64,000 nucleotides of DNA from Vogesella margarita (GCF_028548475.1 NZ_JAQQLE010000015.1:47285-111284), one strand, 5' to 3'. Numbered from the stretch's first letter, positions 1 through 9,930 are shown. Notes: a model not told the origin generated them from the sequence alone. Numbers and translations: made by a program.

Positions 1-604
1 AGCAGTCCGCGCCGTAGTTCTGGCCGTCCAGCACCGTCAGCTCGTAGCCGACCGGGGTGGCGATCTGCAGCTTGAAGCCCAGCAGCTTGGCCGCCTGCAG
101 CCAGGTACGGCTCATATTGTTGCCATCGCCGATCCAGGCCACGGTCTTGCCGCGGATGTCACCGCGGTGTTCGATATAGGTCAGGATGTCGGCCAGAATC
201 TGGCACGGATGGTATTCGTTGGTCAGGCCGTTGATCACCGGCACGCGCGAGTTGGCGGCCAGCGTTTCCACCATGCTCTGCTCGAAGGTGCGGATCATGA
301 TGATGTCGCTCATGCGCGACAGCACGCGCGCGGTGTCTTCCACCGGCTCGCCACGGCCGATCTGCGAGCTCTTGCCGTCCAGGAACATGGCGTGGCCGCC
401 CAGCTGCGACATGCCGGCCTCGAACGACACGCGGGTGCGCGTGGAGTTCTTCTCGAAAATCATGGTCATGACCTTGCCCAGCAGCGGACGGTACAGCTCG
501 CCAGAGACATGTCGTCGCTTCAGAACCTGCGCTCGGTGGAAGATGTGCTGGCACTCTTCGGCTGTCAGGTCACTGAATTGTAAAAAATGTCTGGTTTTGG
601 TCAT
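1..604 (-). CDS. argF: Ornithine carbamoyltransferase, N-terminal part (cut by window edge)
   Basis: Catalyses carbamoyl phosphate + ornithine to citrulline in cytoplasmic arginine synthesis. I translated the minus strand from the ATG at 604 and the frame stays open to base 1, giving about 201 residues of a family usually near 305. The start reads MTKTRHFLQFSDLT. The carbamoyl-phosphate loop is visible as EKNSTRTRVSFEAG, followed by SRMSDIIMIRTFEQ, the HPCQ signature and the start of the second domain (VAWIGDGNNMSRTW). The C-terminal ornithine-binding part lies outside the window. It points away from the neighbouring decarboxylase gene and has its own upstream region at 605-907. The identity is secure; the catabolic form (arcB) is less likely but not excluded by sequence alone. 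Confidence 0.93.
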   Translation of the reverse strand, partial: MTKTRHFLQFSDLTAEECQHIFHRAQVLKRRHVSGELYRPLLGKVMTMIFEKNSTRTRVSFEAGMSQLGGHAMFLDGKSSQIGRGEPVEDTARVLSRMSDIIMIRTFEQSMVETLAANSRVPVINGLTNEYHPCQILADILTYIEHRGDIRGKTVAWIGDGNNMSRTWLQAAKLLGFKLQIATPVGYELTVLDGQNYGADC

Positions 605-907
605 GTTGAATTCCGGAAAAAATGAATGCCACGGCAGCGTGAAAACGTGGCGTTTTCATGCGCGGTGGCACATTACTACACGCAAACTGGCGTTGCCTGG
701 CTCGGATTGTCGCAACATCTGCCCATGTCTATTTCATGTTTTACAGAATTGCGACATGGTTATATGTATCCGAAATCCAATCTGGTGACAAGTCCGCGTG
801 GCGTTTACGCACCAGCGTTCGCGCGCCACCTCTCAAAAAAACCGATACGAATCAGCAAGCTAGGCGAATTTCAGTGTTTAGCATAATCAACACCGACGCG
901 CCGGCAC
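605..907. other. Gene-free spacer upstream of argF
   Basis: About 300 bases between the argF start and the decarboxylase stop, more AT-rich than the genes on either side. It must hold the argF promoter on the minus strand, but I could not pick a convincing -35/-10 pair. A single ATTCA-like half site lies near 625-635 on the minus strand, too little to call an ArgR box. No RNA gene or reading frame here looks real. Confidence 0.5.
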
Positions 908-2875
908 TCATTCCTGCGTCACCACGTCGGGCTGCCCCGGCAACGCCGCCAGTTCCGCCACCGTCAGCACCCGCACCCGGTACTCGCCGCCCTCCTCGTC
1001 CAGGCCGTGCATCTCGATACGCTTCTGCGTTTTCAGCAGCCGCGCCAGGTAGGCGATGATGCCGTCGTCTATCACCTGCCCCGGCACCAGCACCGGAATG
1101 CCTGGCGGATAGGGCACGATCTGGTCGCAGCAGACGCGGCCGCTCAGCTGCGGGTTGGCGCGCCCCTCGTCGTCGAACAACGGCAGGCGCTCGCCCGTTT
1201 CGTAGAAGGCATCGCGCGGCAGGCAAGCCAGGCGGGTAAAACCTGGGATCTCCGGCATCCGCCCCAGCAGCCGCGGTGGGCGCTGCTCCTTGGCCAGCCG
1301 CAGCAGCGCATCGAACAGCCGCGACACCTTGCTGCGCGTGGTGCCCACCGTCAGCAGCAGGGTGATGGTATTGAAGGTGGACTTCTCGAACTGGATGTTG
1401 AAGCGCTCGAACAGTGCGCGCTGCAATTCGTCGGCGCTGTAGCCGGCTTGCGAGATGTCCACCGTCAGCTTGGTCGGGTCGAGGCGGACGCCGTCATCGC
1501 GCACGCTGTCCGGCAGCAGGTCGCCCAGCTCGAGCACGCGAAAGGCGCCGGTGGCGTCGATCTTCTGCCGCAATTCCTGCGCCAGCTTCAGCGCGCGGTC
1601 GAGCAGGCGAAAACCTTCGGTCACCGCCTGCTTGCGCGCCACGTCGAGGCTGGCGATCAGGTTGTACTGCGGGCTGGTGGAGGCGTGCATGTTGAAGTTT
1701 TCGCGGAACAGGTGCTCGTCGAAGGCCGGGTCGTTGACGTGGATCATGCTGGCCTGCGAGAACGCCGACAGCACCTTGTGCGTGCTTTGCGTGACGTAGT
1801 CCGCGCCGGATTCCAGCGCCGTTGGCCGCAACGCATGGTGGAAACGGGCGTGGCCGTACCAGGCCTCGTCGACCACCACCTTGATGCCGGCGGCGTGGGC
1901 GGCGGCGATGATGGGCGGCAGGTCGTAGCGTAGGCCGTCGTAGGTGCAGGAGGTCAGGATCAGCGCCCGTGCGTCGGGGTTGGCCGCAATGGCGTCGAAG
2001 ATCACCGCCTTGGGCACCGGCCCGAAGATGCCGTAGTGACGGTTGACCGAGGAATCCAAGTACACCGGCAGCGCGCCGGACAGGATCACGCCGTGGTGCA
2101 CCGACTTGTGACAGTTGCGGTCCAGCAGCAGCTTGTCGCCCGGCGCCAGCAGCGTCTGGAAGATCACCTTGTTGGAGGTGGAGGTGCCGTTGGTGGCGAA
2201 ATAGGTCTTGCGCGCGCCGAACGCCTTTGCGGCCAACGTTTGCGCGTCGGCGATCACCCCGGTCGGGTGCAGCAGCGAGTCCAGCATCGGCACCGACACC
2301 GACAGGTCGGCGCGCAGCATTTCCTCGCCGACGAAATCGTAGAAATCGCCCACCCACGGGCTGTTCTTGAACGAGTCGCCGCCGGAATGACCGGGGGTGT
2401 GCCACGAGTCCTTGGCCATGCTGACGTACAGCTTGAGGCGGTCGTAGAACGGCGTCGCCGACTTCTCCGCCAGCTCGGCGGCGAGGATGCGGAACCAGCC
2501 GTGAAAATCCTGCTCATCGCGATAGAAATAGCCATCCACCGCGTGGCTGGCCAGCGTTTCCATCAGCACCTTCTCGTCGTCGTCCTGCAGCAGGATGTAC
2601 AGCGACAGCTCCGGCCGCAGCGCGGAGATCTGGTTGGCCAGCTCCACCGCCGGCTGCGTCTGCCCCTGCTCCTTCATTCCCTTGTCCAGCAGCACGAACT
2701 GCAGCTCACCGTCGTGCGCCACCTGCCCCAGCGCGTCGCGGCTGCTGGCGACGCCGGCAAAACACAGACCCAGCGGATTGTGCAGCTTGGCGGCGGCCGC
2801 ATTCAGTCCCGCCAGCACGCTGGCCTGCCAGCGTGCGTCGTTGCTGACGATCAAGACCCGGCTTACTGGTGTCAT
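908..2875 (-). CDS. Orn/Lys/Arg-type PLP decarboxylase
   Basis: A 655-residue member of the fold-type I (aspartate aminotransferase-like) basic amino-acid decarboxylases, which turn lysine, arginine or ornithine into a polyamine and CO2. Residues about 1-135 form the receiver-like wing domain. The PLP core follows, with TNGTSTSNK near 228-236, DEAWYGH near 336-342 and the Schiff-base lysine in STHKVLS (K367). The C-terminal domain carries the PYPPGIPVLVPG signature typical of the family. It is shorter than the inducible E. coli enzymes (about 710-755 residues). No antiporter gene lies beside it, so a role in biosynthesis or general polyamine metabolism is more likely than acid resistance. Substrate specificity cannot be read from the sequence. 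Confidence 0.88.
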   Translation of the reverse strand: MTPVSRVLIVSNDARWQASVLAGLNAAAAKLHNPLGLCFAGVASSRDALGQVAHDGELQFVLLDKGMKEQGQTQPAVELANQISALRPELSLYILLQDDDEKVLMETLASHAVDGYFYRDEQDFHGWFRILAAELAEKSATPFYDRLKLYVSMAKDSWHTPGHSGGDSFKNSPWVGDFYDFVGEEMLRADLSVSVPMLDSLLHPTGVIADAQTLAAKAFGARKTYFATNGTSTSNKVIFQTLLAPGDKLLLDRNCHKSVHHGVILSGALPVYLDSSVNRHYGIFGPVPKAVIFDAIAANPDARALILTSCTYDGLRYDLPPIIAAAHAAGIKVVVDEAWYGHARFHHALRPTALESGADYVTQSTHKVLSAFSQASMIHVNDPAFDEHLFRENFNMHASTSPQYNLIASLDVARKQAVTEGFRLLDRALKLAQELRQKIDATGAFRVLELGDLLPDSVRDDGVRLDPTKLTVDISQAGYSADELQRALFERFNIQFEKSTFNTITLLLTVGTTRSKVSRLFDALLRLAKEQRPPRLLGRMPEIPGFTRLACLPRDAFYETGERLPLFDDEGRANPQLSGRVCCDQIVPYPPGIPVLVPGQVIDDGIIAYLARLLKTQKRIEMHGLDEEGGEYRVRVLTVAELAALPGQPDVVTQE

Positions 2876-3008
2876 GCTTGCCTCCTGCGGCGCCGGCCGT
2901 GTTCCCAGTCTAGCCGCCCCGATGACAGGCTGCTAAGCGGCGTTGCGAGACGAACCCGGCCGGCGACGCGGCAAAGCAGGCGGACGGTCAATCCGCTACA
3001 ATGCGCGG

Positions 3009-5141
3009 ATGCTGACCGACGCCGAAAAAGATTCCCTGCGCGAGTACTATCGCGCCATTGCCGACAACCTGCCGGGCTTCCGCCCGCGCGCCGCGCAACG
3101 CCAGATGCTGGCCACCGTCGCCAACGCCTTCGGCAACACCCTGAGCAAGGCCGAGGACAGCGACGAGGCGCCGGAGCGCAACGGCGAGAGCATCGCCGTG
3201 ATAGAAGGCCCGACCGGCGTCGGCAAGAGTCTGGCCTACCTGCTGGCCGGCGGCGTGATGGCCAAGTCGCGCGGCAAGAAGCTGGTGGTCACCAGCGCCA
3301 CCATCGCGCTGCAGGAACAGCTGGTCAACCGCGACCTGCCGTTCGCCATCGAAAAAAGCGGCTTGCCGGCCACCTTCGCGCTGGCCAAGGGCCGCGGTCG
3401 TTACCTGTGCCCGTACCGCCTGTACCAGCTCACCGCCGACAACGCGCAGGGCGAGCTGATCGCGCAGGACCCGGCACTGGCGCTGTGGGAGCGCAAGCCG
3501 GAACAGGGCGAGATCGAGGCGCTGCGCCAGCTAGCCGACGCGTTTTACTATCGCAAGTGGAATGGCGACCGCGACAGCTGGCCGGAAATGATCAACGACG
3601 AACTGTGGCGCCGCGTCACCAACGACCGCCACGGCTGCCTGAAAGCCGGCTGCCCCAACCGTCCCGAGTGCCCGTTCTACCTGGCGCGCGAAACGCTGGA
3701 AACCGTCGACATCGTGGTCGCCAACCACGACCTGATGCTGGCCGACGTGGCGATGGGCGGCGGCGTGATCCTGCCGGCGCCGGAGAACAGCTTCTACTGC
3801 ATCGACGAGGCGCATCACCTGGCCAAGAAGGCGGTCAACCAGTTCGCCGCCGAACACAGCCTCGCGCAGGCGATGGCGTGGCTGGACAAGGTCACGCCGC
3901 TGGCCACCCGCGTCGAAAGCCTGATCGACAAGCCGGAGCTGGCCAGCAACGCCTGCGAGGCGGCGGCGGCCTGCATGGAAAGCCTCACCGAGTGGCTGTG
4001 GCTGCTGCAGACCGAGCCGTCGCTGGAAGCCAGCAGCGACAATCTGGAGCCGTCGTGGCTGGTCGAGGACGGCGTGCTGCCGGAGTCGATGAAGATCCCT
4101 GCGGCCAACATGGCGCTGTCGGCGCGCATGCTGTACAAAAACCTGACCGGCATGAGCGACGGCCTGGCCCAGCTGCGCAAGGACAAGCAGCAGGAGACGC
4201 TGCTGATCGACAAGACCAGCTCCGATGTCGGCTTCATGGTCGGCAAGTGCGAACAGCTGATGGCGCTGTGGGATCTGTTCGAGAAGGAGCCGGAAGAAAA
4301 CGCGCCGCCGATCGCCAAGTGGGTGACCCGCCGCGCCGACGGCAAGGGCGACTACCTGTTCTCCGCCTCGCCGGTGAGCGCCGCCGGCAGCCTCGCCGCC
4401 ACGCTGTGGCGCCGTGCCGCCGGTGCGGTGCTGACCTCGGCCACGCTGCGCTCGCTGGGCAGCTTCGAGTTGCTGCTGTCTCAGACCGGCCTCAAGTGGC
4501 TGGAGCAGGTACAGACGGTGGCGCTGGATTCGCCGTTCAACTTCAGCGAACAGGGCGAGCTGTACGTGCCGCCGCTGCTCAGCACCCCGAAAGACCCGGC
4601 CGGCCACACCCGCGAAATCATCGACTGGCTGCCCAAGCTGGTCGACCTCAACGAGGCGGTCGGCACGCTGGTGCTGTTCACCTCGCGCAAGCAGATGCAG
4701 GAGGTGGCGGAAGGGCTTGCGGCCAACCTGCGCGAACGGGTGCAGATGCAGGGCGAGCTACCCAAGGCGGTGCTGCTGCAGAACCACCGCGACGCGCTGC
4801 AGGCCGGCCTTGCCAGCGTACTGTTCGGGCTGGACTCGTTCTCCGAGGGGCTGGACCTGCCGGGCGAAGCCTGCGTGCACGTGATCATCGCCAAGCTGCC
4901 GTTCGCGATGCCGGACGACCCGGTCGGCCGCACCCTTTCACGCTGGATCGAGAAACGCGGCGGCAACCCGTTCGTGGAGCTGACGGTGCCGGAGGCGTCG
5001 ATCAAGCTGATCCAGGCCGTCGGCCGCCTGATCCGCACCGAACAGGACTATGGCCGCGTCACCATTCTGGACACCCGCATCGTGCGCCAGAACTATGGGA
5101 AACGCATGCTGGCCGCACTGCCACCATTCCGCCGGATTTGA
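3009..5141 (+). CDS. dinG: ATP-dependent DNA helicase DinG
   Basis: A superfamily 2 XPD-like 5'-3' DNA helicase of 710 residues, close to the E. coli length (716). It shows Walker A GPTGVGKS (67-74), a DEAH box (266-269) and four cysteines placed for an Fe-S cluster (C134, C210, C215, C221). Motif VI is seen near the end as QAVGRLIRTEQDYG. DinG unwinds R-loops, D-loops and forked DNA in repair. The frame is open from 2943, but the ATG at 3009 (MLTDAEKDSL) fits the family start. It is divergent from the decarboxylase gene. Two copies of the GCGGCCAAC motif lie inside it, near 4101 and 4719. Confidence 0.95.
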   Translation: MLTDAEKDSLREYYRAIADNLPGFRPRAAQRQMLATVANAFGNTLSKAEDSDEAPERNGESIAVIEGPTGVGKSLAYLLAGGVMAKSRGKKLVVTSATIALQEQLVNRDLPFAIEKSGLPATFALAKGRGRYLCPYRLYQLTADNAQGELIAQDPALALWERKPEQGEIEALRQLADAFYYRKWNGDRDSWPEMINDELWRRVTNDRHGCLKAGCPNRPECPFYLARETLETVDIVVANHDLMLADVAMGGGVILPAPENSFYCIDEAHHLAKKAVNQFAAEHSLAQAMAWLDKVTPLATRVESLIDKPELASNACEAAAACMESLTEWLWLLQTEPSLEASSDNLEPSWLVEDGVLPESMKIPAANMALSARMLYKNLTGMSDGLAQLRKDKQQETLLIDKTSSDVGFMVGKCEQLMALWDLFEKEPEENAPPIAKWVTRRADGKGDYLFSASPVSAAGSLAATLWRRAAGAVLTSATLRSLGSFELLLSQTGLKWLEQVQTVALDSPFNFSEQGELYVPPLLSTPKDPAGHTREIIDWLPKLVDLNEAVGTLVLFTSRKQMQEVAEGLAANLRERVQMQGELPKAVLLQNHRDALQAGLASVLFGLDSFSEGLDLPGEACVHVIIAKLPFAMPDDPVGRTLSRWIEKRGGNPFVELTVPEASIKLIQAVGRLIRTEQDYGRVTILDTRIVRQNYGKRMLAALPPFRRI

Positions 5142-5313
5142 TATTGGGGAAAGCCGTCATCCTGCCACCTCCGCGCAGGATGATGCCCACCCGGATTTAC
5201 GGTAGAATGCAGGGTAAACCCGAAAACCGTGACCGAGCATCGCGGAGCAGTTAGCCCTGCCAAATAACTATCCAGCACAGGGCAAGAGACCTCACCCACT
5301 CAAGAACGCGCCC

Positions 5314-5628
5314 ATGATCTGTAATCCATACGAAATCGTTATCCAAGGCCTGACCTCCGAAGGCCGCACTTTCCGTCCCAGCGACTGGGCCGAACGCCTT
5401 GCCGGCATCCTGTCGTCGTTTGGCGACGACCAGAAACTCGCCTATCACCAGTTTGTCCGCCCGATGATGCTGGACAACGTCCGCTGCGTCGCGGTGGACA
5501 AGAAGCTGGAAAAAAACCAGCCGCAGGTATTCCGCTTCCTGATGGACTTTGCCAAGGATAACGATCTGCGCATCGTGGATTGCCGCACCCTGATCGACGA
5601 AATCTACCCGAACCAGTTTCTGGCCTGA
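5314..5628 (+). CDS. DUF3579 family protein
   Basis: A small soluble protein of 104 residues, recognised as DUF3579, a family found mainly in betaproteobacteria whose function is not known. It has no signal peptide, membrane segment or metal motif. The segment RFRPSDWAERLAGILSSFG-like near 19-37 and the DAFAKDNDLRIVDCRTLI-like part near 78-95 are the conserved blocks. It starts 172 bases after dinG. A possible -10 (TAGAAT, 5203-5208) lies upstream without a good -35. The hairpin with arms CATCCTGC and GCAGGATG at 5159-5183 lacks a T-run, so I do not call it a terminator. Confidence 0.8.
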   Translation: MICNPYEIVIQGLTSEGRTFRPSDWAERLAGILSSFGDDQKLAYHQFVRPMMLDNVRCVAVDKKLEKNQPQVFRFLMDFAKDNDLRIVDCRTLIDEIYPNQFLA

Positions 5629-5719
5629 CATGCTGGCGGCACGCAGGCAGACGGCGCGGGTCGTCCGCTAACGTGATGTTTGCTATCATGGCGGCTTGAA
5701 CCCATCAAGCGATGAACGC

Positions 5720-6517
5720 ATGTCCACACTGATCAAAAGCCAGCAAGATATCGAAAAAATGCGCGTTGCCGGACGGCTCGCTGCGGAAGTGCTCGACTAC
5801 ATCACGCCCTTCGTCAAACCCGGCGTTACCACCAACGAACTGAACCAGCTCTGCCACGACTACATGGTCAATGTGCAGGGCACCATCCCGGCGCCGCTGA
5901 ACTACGCACCGGATGGCGGCATTCCGTATCCGAAATCGATCTGCACCTCGATCAACCACGTGATCTGCCACGGCATCCCCGACGACAAACCGCTGAAAAG
6001 CGGCGACATCCTCAACATGGACATCACCGTGATCAAAGACGGCTACCACGGCGACAACAGCCGCATGTACTACGTCGGCCAGGTCAGCGATTTTGCCCGC
6101 CGCCTGTGCAAGGTCACCTACGAGTGCATGTGGAAAGGCATCGAGAAGGTCAAGCCGGGCGCCCGCCTCGGTGACATCGGCAACGCCATCCAGCGCCATG
6201 CGGAGGCCGCCGGCTACAGCGTGGTGCAGGAATTCTGCGGCCACGGCATCGGCACCAAGTTCCACGAAGAGCCGCAGGTGCTGCACTACGGCCAGCCGGG
6301 CACCGGCATGGAGCTGAAGGCCGGCATGATCTTCACCATCGAGCCGATGATCAACCAGGGCAAGCGCCACCTGCGCCTGCTGGCGGACGGCTGGACCGTG
6401 GTCACCAAGGATCGCAGCCTGTCGGCGCAGTGGGAACACACCGTGCTGGTGACCGAAACCGGCTACGAAATCATGACCACCTCCGACGGCACCCCGCCGA
6501 AACCAGTGTGGAAATAA
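5720..6517 (+). CDS. map: Methionine aminopeptidase, type I
   Basis: Removes the N-terminal methionine from nascent proteins in the cytoplasm. The protein has 265 residues, the usual type I length. The five metal ligands are all present: D101 (NMDIT), D112 (GDNSRMYY), H175 (GHGIGTKFHEEP), E208 (FTIEPM) and E239 (QWEHTVLV). The frame extends to a TTG at 5696, but the ATG at 5720 gives the normal N terminus MSTLIKSQQDIEKMR. A TGcTATcAT-like extended -10 lies at 5680-5688. The gene is followed by a strong terminator, so it is probably transcribed alone. Confidence 0.96.
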   Translation: MSTLIKSQQDIEKMRVAGRLAAEVLDYITPFVKPGVTTNELNQLCHDYMVNVQGTIPAPLNYAPDGGIPYPKSICTSINHVICHGIPDDKPLKSGDILNMDITVIKDGYHGDNSRMYYVGQVSDFARRLCKVTYECMWKGIEKVKPGARLGDIGNAIQRHAEAAGYSVVQEFCGHGIGTKFHEEPQVLHYGQPGTGMELKAGMIFTIEPMINQGKRHLRLLADGWTVVTKDRSLSAQWEHTVLVTETGYEIMTTSDGTPPKPVWK

Positions 6518-6535
6518 GCCGCAGCAGCGTTGACG

Positions 6536-6561
6536 AGGCCGGACTGAATGTCCGGCCTTTT
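6536..6561 (+). terminator. Rho-independent terminator after map
   Basis: A 9-bp perfect GC-rich stem (AGGCCGGAC with GTCCGGCCT), a 5-base loop and a short T-run, starting 19 bases after the map stop. It also rules out the 6548 start of the next open frame as real. Confidence 0.85.
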
Positions 6562-6709
6562 GCGTGAATATGCACACTCCGGCCAAAAAGCGGCCAACAC
6601 CCCTTTTCTTCCGCCACTAAGCAGGCACAATGCCCTGCTACCGGCGCGCGCTGAGCCCGCCATCTTCCTCATTTTCCAAGCTGGCGTCTTGAATGTGCTG
6701 ACCCTCGTC

Positions 6710-8148
6710 ATGGCCATCGATCTGGCCGAAGCAGTCGAATTTGCCGACCTGATGCGCGCGAGCGGCGAACAGGCAGGCGAGCACGGTGCGCGCCAGACCC
6801 TTTCCGCTGCCGAGACCCTGTTGCGCGAGCTGCACGCCGCATTGAGCGGCAGCAACACCCCCCTTCTGCCGGCACAACGCGCCCAGGCCGACCGTCTGCT
6901 GCCGACATTGCTGGAACTGGCCCGCCGCTTGGACACCTCGCAGCCGCAGCAGGCGCTGTTCGCCATGGTGCTGGCCCAGGCGCTGGCCGCCGGCCGACTG
7001 CACCAGGCAAAACAGGCCTTGGCCGCAACGGCTTTTTCAGCAGCAACAAAGGCAAGATCGAGGCCTGCGCCGACTGTCTGGCCTGCGCCATCGAGGTGTT
7101 ACGCACCCATGCCCTCGGCTACAGCAACCTGCCATCCGGCTTCTGGCTCGATTGCCACCGCCTGTACCGCTACGTGCAGGATGGCGGCTGGGATGGCAAA
7201 ACCGCCACCGGCAAGAACGACACCCTCGGCGCGCTGTACCGCCAGCTGCTGCTGCTCGGCGTCGCCGCTGGCAACCGGCTGGACCCGGCGCGCATCGAGT
7301 GCCTGGTACGACTGGTGCGGGAAGGCGGCAAGCACGCGCAGCTGCTACCACTGGCATCGGCCGTGGTCGACAACGGTTTCATCGTCAACCTGGAGCGTGA
7401 TGCCGCCCCGCGACACAGCAGCATCCGTGGCAAACCGGGGGCGGAACATGCCCAGCTGCTACTGGGCGTACACCGCGTGCTGCAGAGCTGGGAAGAAAAA
7501 AGCCAGGCCACCGCGCAGCTGGATGCCGCGGCACAGCTGGAGCAGCAGCTGATCCTGAAACTGCGCCAAGAGCTGGTCTACCCGCCACAGCGGCGCTACC
7601 TGCGCCTGCACAGCAAGCACGAAGAGTTCGTACAGCTGCATGTCACCCTCGATCACTGCTGGCAAGCCCTGCAAACCACCGAAGACGACAAGTCGCCACC
7701 TGCGGCCAACATGCGGGTGTGCAATATGAGTGCCACTGGCTACCTGCTGCGCGGCCAACTGCCGCTCATGCCGCTGCGCAGCGGCGAGCTGGTGCTGATC
7801 CGCCGCCCCGGACGTGATCATTTCCTTGGCGTGGTGCGCTGGATCAACCGCTACAGCCCGTGCGGCGATACCGAGTGTGGTATCGAGATCATCGGCAAGA
7901 ACCCCGAGGCCACCCGGGTAACGCCGGTGGTGACCCACGCCACCGAGCCGGCGCAAAACGCGATCCGGCTGGCCGCCAATGCCCGCCTCAACCCGCAGGA
8001 CGTGCTGGTGATGTACGGCAAGCCGTACCAGGCGCTGCGCCAATTCGAGGTCCACCAATCGCAGGGCGTGCTGCCGGTCAAGGCTACCCGCCTGCTGCTG
8101 CAGACCGCCTACTACCAGCTGATCAACGTCCGTGCCGAGCGCCACTGA
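6710..8148 (+). pseudogene. PilZ-like domain protein with one frameshift
   Basis: Two adjoining frames make one protein. The first frame (MAIDLAEAVEFADLMRASG..., starts possible at TTG 6689, GTG 6695 or ATG 6710) is protein-like to about 7018. Sense then continues one frame over (GRNGFFSSNKGKIEACADC...) to the stop at 8148, while the first frame becomes low-complexity nonsense. One missing base near 7019-7026 explains this. The C-terminal part holds an N-x-S-x-x-G segment (NMSATG) followed by a beta-rich stretch, as in PilZ c-di-GMP receptors. The layout resembles the intact gene at 34241-35767. It could be a true pseudogene, a sequencing error, or less likely a recoded gene: I see no classic slippery heptamer. 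Confidence 0.7.
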
Positions 8149-8262
8149 GTCATTCCACTGGCAAGCTCTTGTCACTTCCGGTGCCGCACCTGCATAAAAC
8201 CCTTGAGCGGCAATGGGGATTTTACTAGTCTGTAGCTCTCCAACTGCCGTCCAGAGCGCCCC

Positions 8263-9930
8263 ATGGCCACCGCCCGCTTTCACCCCGCCCTGCTGCACAC
8301 CCTGCGCCACTACGACAAGGCCACCCTGCGCCAGGACCTGATGGCCGGCATCACCGTCGGCATCGTCGCGCTACCGCTGGCGATGGCGTTTGCCATTGCC
8401 AGCGGCGTGCCGCCACAGGCCGGCATCTTTACCGCCGTCATCGCGGGCTTCCTGACCTCGTTGCTCGGCGGCAGCAAGACCTCGGTCAGCGGCCCGACCG
8501 GCGCCTTCATCGTCATCATCTACGGCATCGTGGTCAAATACGGCCTCGCCAACCTGATCATCTGCACCTTCATGGCCGACGCGATGCTGGTGCTGATGGG
8601 ACTGCTGCGCCTGGGACAGGTGATCAAGTTTTTCCCGATGCCACTGATTACCGGCTTCACCAACGGCATTGCGGTACTGATCCTGCTCACCCAGCTGAAG
8701 GATTTCTTCGGTCTGCCCATCGGCAGCATGCCCAGCGGCTTCTTCGCCGTTGTCGACCTCCTGCGCCACACCCTTCACCAGTTCGACCCGCTGACGCTGG
8801 CCGTCTCCGCCGCCTCGCTGCTGCTGATCTTGCTGTGGCCGAAGACACTGAACCGGAAGCTGCCGGGGCCGTTTGTGGCGCTGGTGCTGGCCACGCTGAC
8901 CACCAGCCTGCTCTCGCTACCACTGGCCACCATCGGCAGCAAGTTCGGCGGCATCCCGCAAGGCCTGCCCGAGCTGCACGGCCTGGCCTTCGATCCGGAA
9001 CACCTGTCCGACCTGCTGGCCCCGGCCTTTACCATCGCGCTGCTCGGCGCCATCGAATCGCTGCTCTGCGCCGTGGTCGCCGACAAGCTTACCGGCGACA
9101 AGCACGACGCCAACCAGGAGCTGATCGCTCAGGGCATCGCCAACATGGTGGTGCCGTTCTTCGGTGGCATCCCGGCGACCGGCGCCATCGCCCGCACCGC
9201 CACCAACATCAACAACGGCGGCAAGACACCGGTCTCCGGCATCGCGCACGCGCTGTTCCTGCTGCTGGTGATCCTGATCGCGGCACCGCTGGCCGCCTAC
9301 ATCCCGCTGGCGGTGCTGGCCGCCATCCTGATCGCGGTCGCCATCAAGATGGGCGACTGGGACATCCGCAAGGCGGCGCAGTTTCCCAAGCGCGACACAC
9401 TGGTACTGGTGGTGACCTTCGCGCTGACGGTCATCTTCGACCTCACCATCGCGGTGCAGATCGGGCTGATGATGGCGGCGGTGTTCTTCATCCAGCGCAT
9501 GGCCGGCAGCACCAGCGTGCAGGAGCTGAAAGCCGAACATCAGCAGCTGTACGAACGCCACTCCATCGCCGGCAAGCACATCCCCGACGGCTGCATCGCC
9601 TACCGCATCGAGGGCGCGCTGTTCTTCGGCGCCACCGACCGCATTGAGGCCATCGCCAACGCCCATCCCGAGGCGCGGGTCATCATCCTGCAACTGCACC
9701 GGCTGGTGATGCTGGACACCACCGGCCTGCTGGCGCTGTCGGCGCTGAACCGGCACCTGAAGGCGCAGGGGCGCACCCTGATCCTGTGCGGCGCCGGCAC
9801 CGAGGTGATGCAGATGCTGAAACAGGCACGCCTCGCCCGCGAGATGGGCAACCGCAACATCCAGCCCGACCTGACCACCGCGCTGCAGCACGCAGAAGAA
9901 GTCCTCACCGCCGGCGTGGTATGGGCCTGA
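8263..9930 (+). CDS. SulP family inorganic anion transporter with STAS domain
   Basis: An integral inner-membrane protein of 555 residues with 10 or more hydrophobic segments across about residues 25-420, then a cytoplasmic STAS domain (about 440-545). The N-terminal block LRQDLMAGITVGIVALPLAMAFAIASGVPP is the typical SulP entry, and the STAS part carries the LDTTGL loop seen in anti-sigma-antagonist-like domains. SulP proteins carry sulfate, bicarbonate or dicarboxylates; the substrate cannot be told here. No carbonic anhydrase gene is adjacent. It sits alone between the broken PilZ-like gene and a terminator shared with nagZ. Confidence 0.92.
   Translation: MATARFHPALLHTLRHYDKATLRQDLMAGITVGIVALPLAMAFAIASGVPPQAGIFTAVIAGFLTSLLGGSKTSVSGPTGAFIVIIYGIVVKYGLANLIICTFMADAMLVLMGLLRLGQVIKFFPMPLITGFTNGIAVLILLTQLKDFFGLPIGSMPSGFFAVVDLLRHTLHQFDPLTLAVSAASLLLILLWPKTLNRKLPGPFVALVLATLTTSLLSLPLATIGSKFGGIPQGLPELHGLAFDPEHLSDLLAPAFTIALLGAIESLLCAVVADKLTGDKHDANQELIAQGIANMVVPFFGGIPATGAIARTATNINNGGKTPVSGIAHALFLLLVILIAAPLAAYIPLAVLAAILIAVAIKMGDWDIRKAAQFPKRDTLVLVVTFALTVIFDLTIAVQIGLMMAAVFFIQRMAGSTSVQELKAEHQQLYERHSIAGKHIPDGCIAYRIEGALFFGATDRIEAIANAHPEARVIILQLHRLVMLDTTGLLALSALNRHLKAQGRTLILCGAGTEVMQMLKQARLAREMGNRNIQPDLTTALQHAEEVLTAGVVWA

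Noticed and set aside
5159..5183. Hairpin after dinG as a terminator
   Set aside because: Good 8-bp stem but no T-run after it.
2036..5254. A 1072-codon plus-strand frame crossing the decarboxylase and dinG
   Set aside because: It is antisense to the decarboxylase and out of frame with dinG; composition is Arg/Gln/Ala-rich.
6995..7050. Programmed frameshifting in the PilZ-like gene
   Set aside because: No classic X-XXY-YYZ heptamer or clear downstream pseudoknot by eye; a one-base loss is simpler. The T5 run keeps the idea open at low weight.
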